Source: Glandiceps talaboti
Taxonomy: Eukaryota > Hemichordata > Enteropneusta > Spengelidae
Reading direction: 5' to 3'
Length of the DNA stretch: 12,500 nt
Assembly (NCBI RefSeq): GCF_964340395.1
Contig: NC_135558.1
Location: forward strand, 15,158,500-15,170,999
Part shown: positions 1 to 9,100 of the stretch, in pieces
Position numbering within the stretch: position 1 is the first letter of the stretch
How the letters are laid out: each line of letters starts with the position of its first letter
Notes under the pieces: generated by a model
What the model was told of the DNA's origin: nothing
Database searches by the model: none
Seen by the model: the letters and a program-made list of their open reading frames with translations, nothing else
Position numbers and translations under genes: made by a program

Positions 1-36
1 ACAGACAGACAGACAGACAGATTGATAGATAGATAT
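1..36. repeat. ACAG/GATA microsatellite at window edge
   Basis: Five ACAG units are followed by GATA-like units and lie in the intron ahead of exon 1. The repeat probably continues beyond the window. Confidence 0.9.
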
Positions 37-111
37 ATCGCCTACATGTTTGTATCTACATGTATGTTGAGTTGGTATTATCGAGCAATCAATACATTTT
101 TTTTCACGTAG

Positions 112-231
112 ATCCTTGTGCCAACGCTGTTTGCAATCAATTGTGTGTCAGTGATCCAGGACCAACGGGCTACAAATGTGTCTGCAGTCACGGATATTAC
201 TACAGCGTTACTGAGAGCACATGTAAAGAAG
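112..231 (+). CDS. Exon 1 of window: EGF-like module, LDLR type
   Basis: The acceptor is a T-rich tract ending cacgtag and the donor is AAG/gtacgt. Both borders are phase 1, the usual symmetric class for EGF exons. The 40-residue module has six cysteines in EGF order ([19 protein letters not shown]), with the short C1-C2-C3 spacing and the [12 protein letters not shown] core of LDLR/LRP EGF modules that precede a YWTD propeller. The open frame extends upstream to 60, but that part is intron: it contains the polypyrimidine tract. I infer at least one further upstream exon because this one begins in phase 1 and carries no signal peptide. Confidence 0.88.
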
Positions 232-2333
232 GTACGTCAAATGTAGGCCCTAGGTCCGTCTCTAGAAGACGGTCAAGTATTTTCCAAGGGGAGCTAAGCC
301 TGCGTCATATCAGAACCATGCTGTAAAGAGTAGTTATTACTCATATATTGACGAGGATAACCACCTTTACTTTACACCCACTACATTCTAATCCACCTCC
401 TCTATACCCATATATTGGAACGATTACCAACAGCGGTTTCTCATTAATGGTTATGGATGATTTCATGGTATACAGCTGGAATCAAATTTGCGGTCAGTTT
501 CATTGATCTAACTCGTTTCATAAGGGCTGCTTACACCCAAGTAACATAAATAAAAACTATGATAGGTGACATCCATCCATTGGCAATTAATTACTGTAAG
601 TAATATACCACAGTGTATGGGTACAACCAGATCTATATAATGCGGCTGCGCTGGGGTATTCGAATTTCGCAAGCACTGTTTATAGTATAAATCTTGTTGC
701 ACATTAGAACCACTATGGCTTATTACCTACACTATAAATAGGACACTGGTTACTGTCTAAGTTTCCTGTTGATGTTTCTTGGCTGACTATGATTCTTATT
801 AAACATTGGTCATAACATTGAACGCATGCGCAATTATAATTTCCCTAACACAGTAACACACAATTTTACCTTCTGCTAGATCTCAACATCATTCTCGACC
901 ACGAACTGATATTCTCGGCAGAAGGGGATTATTTGTGCCAGTTACCAGCAAACATCGGCCATCAAGTATTGCCCGACTTTTTCAACGTGAGCTGCTTTGC
1001 TCGCGCTACGATGAATGCTATTGACTTTGATGTGAACGGCAATTATATCTTTGCCCATTCCGATTCGTACAATAGCATTTGGAGAGCCAAGCTTCAGTCT
1101 GACAAGCAGTGGAGAACTATTGTGATTCACACATACGCAATAGGTGAGAGCAGTAGATTATTTTCCAAAAGGATGAATTTGGTACCCCTTTACCCCAAAG
1201 AGGCACGTCCCGGATGGGGTTATTGGAATGTCCCGTCTGTCCGTACGTGTGTGAGTGCGTGCGTGCGTACTAGACTGTCTGTCTATTGCCCTATTTCAGA
1301 CCATATCTGCTTGCTGCCTGGTTTCGATGTGGTGATAATATGGAATATTCTCAAATAATCGAGACTACACGCTATTCGTGAAGTTTATTTTAATGAGACA
1401 AAATCCACGCGAGCAGATCTAGACCACTTTCTCATATAGTCCCGTAGATTCATGCCCCGATGCTCAATCTTTTTTTTAAATTGCTACAGTGACTACATGT
1501 ATACGCGTTATTAACGTCATGCAAAAAAAAGAATCCTCTGTGCTCGACACAGAGTGTGAATAAAACCAAAGCCATCATCATTCTCGATTATCAAGAAAAA
1601 TGTAACCAACTATACAAGCTTCTTTGGAAAGAGTCGTTATGTATTTCTGTCTGAGTAACGTCGAAGTTGTATGTTTAATGTTTGCTTTCACAGTATAGAC
1701 CATCATTTGACACGTACACTGTTTAACTTATGTATGGCCGTAGTTAATTAAAAGAGAAAGACTAAACTTTTACAATATCTCGACAACAAAATAATATACT
1801 AAGAAAAACGTATTTACTTTGTTCGAGGTGAGCATGAAAGTCAAACTTTCAAAACTGTAACTTAACAATATAATCACTTTTCAATCAATAAAATGTTTTA
1901 GCTGTAGCCGTGGACTGGATAGCATCCAACCTGTATTGGACTGACCAACGGGATAAGAGTATCAACATTGCAAGATTGGACGGTGAGGGCGACACTATTC
2001 TGATATCTGACGGTATAGATGAACCAAGCGGTATTGCAATTCATGCTGTTAAAAGGTAGGTCAAATATAATATAACATAAAACAAAACACATAGCATATA
2101 TAAATCACAATCGATCGATCACCATCACCACGATCGCCAACATAATGCCACCATCACCATCACAACTATGACCACAACCACCATCCTACCCCACCATCAT
2201 CACAACCACCACCGCTACTACCATCACCCTCGCCACAGTCACTACTACCACCATCACCTCCAGCATCACCAACCCAACACTATCACTAACAACACCACGA
2301 CCACAACATCAACAACTACTGCTACTACTACTG

Positions 2334-2404
<71 letters not shown>

Positions 2405-2440
2405 ACTAATATACTACTACTACTACTACTACTACTACTA

Positions 2441-2476
<36 letters not shown>

Positions 2477-2490
2477 CACTGCTGCTCCTG

Positions 2491-2551
<61 letters not shown>

Positions 2552-4115
2552 ATTCATCATCAACACTCAACATACCACACCATCGTCACCACACTATTAC
2601 TAACACCACCACACCACCACCACAACATTCATACTAAACTCCGCCACTACCACCACCACCATCAGTATCACCACAACCACTATCATATGACATCACCCCA
2701 TAACACAACATATGTAACGACAATAACTTTAGCATCTTAAAACATCAGCAATAAAAACATACGATAATGCTTCGTGCATCCAAGTAGCTGATTTAAAATA
2801 AGATAATAGTCAGCACAATCTTCTGAATATCACAAACCAATCAACTTTATAAACGACGACAAAATCGTAGTAATTCTTTAAAACTGTGCATGTTCAATGC
2901 TTCTATATAAGGTATCTGTTTTGGACGGATGTTGGCACCAGTCCACATATTGAAAGGTCTAGTTTAAATGGAAAGGAACGGAAAATACTTGTGAGATCCG
3001 CATTGTCACAACCAAACCATCTTGCCATCGACTTCAACAAAGATAGGTATGTATGTATGTATGTATGTATGTATGTATGTATGTATGTATGTATGTATGT
3101 ATGTATGTACGTACGTACGTATGTACGTACGTACACGTATGTGTGTGTGTGTATGTATGTATGTATGTATGTATGTATGTATGTATGTATGTATGTATGC
3201 ATGCATGCATGCATGCATGTATGTATTTATGTATGTATGTATGTATGTATGTATGTATGTAGTGTGCATTGCTAAACAAAATAAACTGAAATTGTTCGGG
3301 AAACATCCATAGATTATACTGGACAGATGATGGGAGGCACAAACTCGAATCCACAGACTTCAATGGAGAAGATCGAAACGTGTTTAAATCGCTGAGTCAA
3401 AATAGTGCATCAGTTGGAATCACAATATGGCAGGTAAAAATACGTTGATATCTTTAGAGGTGGTGGTGGTGGTGGTGGTGGGGGTGGTGGTGGTGGTGGT
3501 GGCAGTAGTGGTGGTGGTGGTAGTAGTAGTAGTAGTGGTGGTGGTGGTGCTGGTGGTGTTGTTGTTGTTGTTGTTGGTGATGCTGGTGCATATATATATT
3601 TGTATGGAGAAATTACGGTGACGTGGATCCATACATTAAACACATATTAAAATAAAGATACAATAAATACAAAATAAAATGTACACATTGTTAATGTCTT
3701 TAAAATGAAATGTGGAAGATAAAATGATAAAAACAAAGCAGTGCAGAGGATATATATATATAGGCAAACGTGAGGGGATGGGCGAGGATTGAATACAATA
3801 ACAAGGTTCCATGTACAGACAATCACTATCTTTATAATTTGTAAAGGATAAGCATTTATTACATTGTCAGTTAACGTGAACGTTCACAACACTAATATGA
3901 ATGTTTTGTTTCTGCTCAATAGGACTTTCTATTCTTCGCTGAAAAGAACGAGAAACAGATACAACTATATAACATACTAGATGTGAGCCCTGTCCGAACA
4001 TTTGGTTTTGAAGTAGAACCTACAGCCCTCAAGTTCTTCCATGCCAGTCTGCAACCACAACCTACAGGCAAGACTGCAAATGCACTCTCTCTGTGTCTGT
4101 CTGTCTTCCCGTCTT

Positions 4116-4170
<55 letters not shown>

Positions 4171-6140
4171 GCCTGTCCACTCGTCGCCCGTCTGTGTGTC
4201 TTTCTCTCTGTCCGTCTCTCCGTCACTGTCATGTCTTGTCTCTCTTACTCACTCACTCACTCACTTACTCACTCACTCACTCACTCACTCACTCAGAGAC
4301 CCTAGCTCCATTGGTGACTATTTTATTTTCGGGGGGGGGGGGTTTAGTGTAAGTTTGTTTTTATGTTTGTTTGTTGTTGTTTATTCATGTATTTATCGGT
4401 TTATTTGTATATGTGTTCGTTCGTTTGTTTGTTTGTTTGTTTGTTTGTTTGTTTGTTTGTTATGTTTACTTGTTTATTTCTATTTGGAAACAAAACTAAC
4501 AGCCTGAGCTCCCCAGTATGAAAACAGATACATGTACTTCGTGGCTTCGTAATTCGTCACTACTCGCGTCAGTAGAGGGTGCCCTTCTTTGCTTTTTGAA
4601 TATATGCATATGGTAAAACTTGTTCCGAAAGGGTCACTCACCACCACTATACCAGGAACAACCCAATTTACGTAACTGTCTAGTCGCATATATGTAGGAA
4701 ATATGATTCTTCAGAAATAATTTTACCATGTCTTTCGTACAGATCCAAACCCTTGCGACCTGTCAAATGGTGGGTGTATAGATGGCATATGTATCAATAC
4801 TGATAACGGAGCCGAATGTCGCTGCCAGAAAGTTTCTGCAATTTGCATACCAGGTAGGCCTGTATACGTCATCGTACAGACCCTTTTAACACCTTGTCCC
4901 AAGTCTGTGAGATACGACGTGCTATGCCATTTGAACAGTCAGCATTCGCCGATGAGGGCGGAACACAACTTATCGATCCCCTCCCCATATATTTAAAAAG
5001 TCACCATATTTGAAAAGTTTGATTTGCGTTTTCTTATGATTAAAACTGATTCGTTTGTGCTCACCCTGTCTGTTTACAAATCAGTTTATGTACATACCGC
5101 CACAAAACGTTTGCAGACTTTCATTACCTAGTCAGAAAGTATCATTGATAGATGAGTATTTGTTAATAAAGAGCCTGATGCTTTCAGTACTTAGATGTCC
5201 AATGACGATTGCCAATGGCATGATGAGTGACACCTGTGATAACAAAAATGGCCAACGTTGTCATCTTTCTTGTGACGAGGGTTACTATGCTACGGTGACC
5301 GAAGCTGTCATGTGTACAGAAAGCGGTGAATGGAGTACGGGAGGAGCTAACGAACTCTGTCGAGAAAGTAAGTGGTCACTATGCTTTAAATAAACTATGT
5401 GCTAATTACAGGGCATTCGAGCGTTGAATTTTTTCTGTTTTTATTCTGTAACGTTCCCACCAATTTCAAACCCTTGACGTGATTACTAATATCCGATAAC
5501 GTTGGAAATATCCTATTGCATTAGAAATACCTTCACAGCTTATTTTTAGCAGTCATTTTGAAATTTCTTTCCCTATATTCTTATGTGTTTTATGAATATT
5601 AATAACAAAGTGGTGGGTAATCATCTTTTCAGTTCGGAGATGTCCTATGACGATTGCTAATGGCAGAATGAATGACACCTGTATTAACATAAACAGACAC
5701 AATTGTCATTTTTCGTGTGACGAGGGTTACTATGCCACTGTGACTGAAGCTATCTTATGCACAGAAGCAGGTGAATGGAGTACTCCAGACACTGGCAATC
5801 TTTGTCAAGAAAGAAAGTGATGACACATGCATTAAACAAACTATTGCATTACAGGGCATATACTGGTATTGATTAATATTGATGTTTATGCGTTTTCCGC
5901 TTTCACTCATGTCATCTTTGATATCTGAAGCACGCCCCCACATGGCTATTCTGAATGGTAGACAATTGTCGAATATGGTGATACGTATTACGAGTTTATA
6001 TTTCAAGATGGCTGCTTCTATGTATGTATACAGGCTCGGGACTAAAAGTAGCCCTGAAGAAATGTATACAGAGTGTGCAAAGCTAAAACTACTACGAAAT
6101 GGCTCTAATTTAAAACAGCAACAGTAGCAGCAGCAGCAGC

Positions 6141-6193
<53 letters not shown>

Positions 6194-9100
6194 CGATATG
6201 TATATGTAAGGAGAGAAAATTAGTGCAAAACTGAATTCAAAAGATAACTGACACAATAGATTCTGGCTTATCAACCTAAAATCATGATTCAATTGTGGTG
6301 ATGAGAGAGTAAAGGAAGAAAGACAAACTTTAAAATAGTGCTATAGAAAACAACGTGCCTTAAATATACGGATCGATATTCCGTCGGGTGTGCAAATTTC
6401 ATATCAGAAGCAGAACTAGTCATTACTTGCATTCAACCTTCTTTATTTGCAAATCACTTTATGTGCATACCAAAATAAACCTTCCAAACGTTATAAATAG
6501 GTTTCAACAGTTTTACTACAAAGGTTTTTTGAATTTATTATAGCGGTAATGGGGAAAGGGAGGGTTGGGTTACTCACATAGAAAAGTATACAGCTATGTG
6601 CCACCCAAAGGGGTCACTTTTATCGCCAATAGTTTCCCTACTCAAACCAACCCTAAATTTCAAGGGTTCCAATTAACCTGTACGTAACAACCACACGGCT
6701 GATTATCTCTAACCCACCTACCATATACAACCTGGATGAACTTTGTCCATGTCCATGTTCGAAGCTCCATTCACCCTCATTCAAAAAAAATCCCAAAACG
6801 TGGGTCGATTTCCCGTTTGAAAATTCCCTAGTCATAGGTCGATAACATTGGAAACATCGTCATGCTTTAGAAGTACCTTAACAGCAACTGAATAAAGATA
6901 AATTTTGAGATTATACATTAGGGGTAGATGTTTTGAACGTGGACAGCACACCCTCTCTGTAAACAGAGGAGTACTCTCCACCACCACCGGCCCTTGGTTT
7001 GAGAAGCACACACGGGCTTGGTTTACAATGTTTCATTTGTTTTTAGTAGCAAAAATGAAAATTCCACTGTAAATGTCCTGTTTCTCACCGACAATGCCAC
7101 TTTAAAGATAGAGCGTAGAAAGTACAATGTTGTGCTGATCAGACTATACAATTAACCCTAGCAGTCATTTTCATTCCATTTTCAGACGATTATCATTTAT
7201 GAACAATATAATAACAAAGTGTTGGGTAATCATCTTTTCAGTACGCAGATGCCACATGTAATAATATGTACGGACAAAGTTGCCATTTTTCGTGTGACGA
7301 GGGTTAAAACGCTACTGTGACTGAATCTATAATATGCACAGAGACAGGAGAATGATGGAGTACTCCAGACATTGAAAATCTTTGTCAAGAAAGTAAATGA
7401 TCACATATACATTATTATAAACAAATCATTGCACGACGGGGCATACTAATATGTTTTCCGTAAAGAACATTACACCAGTGCAAATTGACATATTCATGAG
7501 TTTTTAAAACATCTGTTTAAAGCATTTTTTTACAGTTCCAGCAGCACTTTAAATAACCCCTGCATTTACTATTTTAGTAACTTGTCCGTTGATTATACCG
7601 AATGGTCGGATGTCAGAGAAGTGTGACAACAGATATGGCAAGTCGTGTGATGTTACTTGTGAATCTAACTATTCACCAACCAGTACAGAGCCTGTACGTT
7701 GCACTACATCCGGGGAATGGAGTACCGACAGCGGTGATCTCTGTAAACTTTCCGGTAAGGAATACATACAAAAAAATAGTTACTTTTCTCCAAGAAACTT
7801 AAAACTTTGTCCAAGGATCATTTAGTTGTGCAAAGCATTTTTAACATTCTTCGTCCAGTATACTTGTTAGTCGAACCAGTTGGAAAATATGTTGAAGTGG
7901 CAATGAGGTAGTTAAATCGTGAATTAAGTGGTATGCCAGGACACTGTAGTGACGTCAATAGCAATCTATTATGATGATGAGTTTCGTACATGTACGTATG
8001 TGTGTATATGTGTTGACATCGATGTATAGTTTGTAATGGTGCGATGGGTAGGGGTACTGCCAGAGACACTTCTTTCCCCCCCCCCATTGAGGATTGAGGG
8101 TGTACTTTTCCAGTTAACTAAAACAGTTTTTAGATTGGGTGGTTAACGATCACTTTGAATTCTCTCCTCTTCGATAATTGTAAACATATTCGCCTTTCAT
8201 GTTATCAGAGTTGCACAATCATACTACAACCAACGTAACTACAACATTACTTTTTCATATAGAAAAATATTTTTTTTAAATACAATAAATGCCCCATCTC
8301 TTTTTGAAATTAACATATCTATTCTCCTCTAACCACAGTCCATTGCCCAGAGACCATACCACATGGACAGATGTCCAAGCCATGTAGTAATGCATACAAT
8401 CAGACGTGTTATTTTACATGTGAACCTGGCTACCGACCAATTATAGCTGATGCAAAGGTCGTATGCACCATATCCGGGGAATGGAATCTTGATAGTAAAC
8501 ATCTGTGCATTGAAAGTAAGTCACGTCGTCATTATTCAAGTTAGGGTGGATGGATGGATGGATGGATGGTGGATGGATGGATGGATGGATGGGATGCATA
8601 TCGCATATGGATTGGGATGCGTTGGTATGGTATGGTATGGTATGGGATGGATGTGAATGGATGTATGGGAGGGTGGGTGGATGCATTGATGGTAATATGT
8701 CTCGGGAATCCAACCACTCTTAGTAAGTCACATTTGTAGCCGTTTTTTTAATAATCACCAAAATTGAAAATTGCTCAAAATTAAGCCAACTAAAAAACAG
8801 TTGTTTGGTTCCGGTTATCCGACCCCACCTAGTTTCTCACGCCTACCCTAAACATATTCGAGGAAAAACAAATAATAAAGTCGTGAAAATCGTGAAGTCT
8901 CGCAAGAAATAGTGGGTGCGGAAACTGTATATCAACTTAAAAAGACGATCTAAAGTAAAAAATCCACCTACCCCACGTATTTTAAAATTGAACGTAATCA
9001 GAACCACACAAATTTGTTTTACACCTTATTAAATCCTGACAGACAATTCACGTGACATTCTAATCAGTTAGTTCCCCATTCAAACATCAATATTCAAAGT

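Noticed and set aside
1536-1554. Perfect 7-bp stem with 5-base loop (CTCTGTG-CTCGA-CACAGAG)
   Set aside because: Short stems of this size are expected by chance in an intron. No T-run, family motif or context gives it a function.
2168-2740. A 190-codon open frame rich in His, Thr, Tyr and Leu on the + strand
   Set aside because: It is the translation of CAC/CTA triplet repeats, which lack stops in every frame. It lies inside intron 3 and has no domain or splice context.
2886-3363. Several overlapping frames on both strands made of repeated MYVC, IHTY and similar units
   Set aside because: By-products of the GTAT tetranucleotide repeat. Only the part 2912-3046 (a YWTD blade) is real exon.
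3410-3643. Poly-Pro, poly-Thr and poly-Val frames
   Set aside because: By-products of the GGT repeat in intron 5, present on both strands at once.
3983-4507. A 174-codon frame with CLSV repeats that extends exon 6
   Set aside because: Beyond 4067 it translates CTGT, CTCA and GTTT repeats. The LRP propeller end and the phase of exon 7 require splicing at 4067.
4480-4689. Minus-strand 69-codon frame in intron 6
   Set aside because: No domain recognised; short and intronic. Could be part of an old insertion, but nothing supports it.
6653-6835. Minus-strand frame with [10 protein letters not shown], recalling the GEWS of CCP modules
   Set aside because: No cysteines and no NG or GY motifs, and it lies on the opposite strand to the array. 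A chance match.
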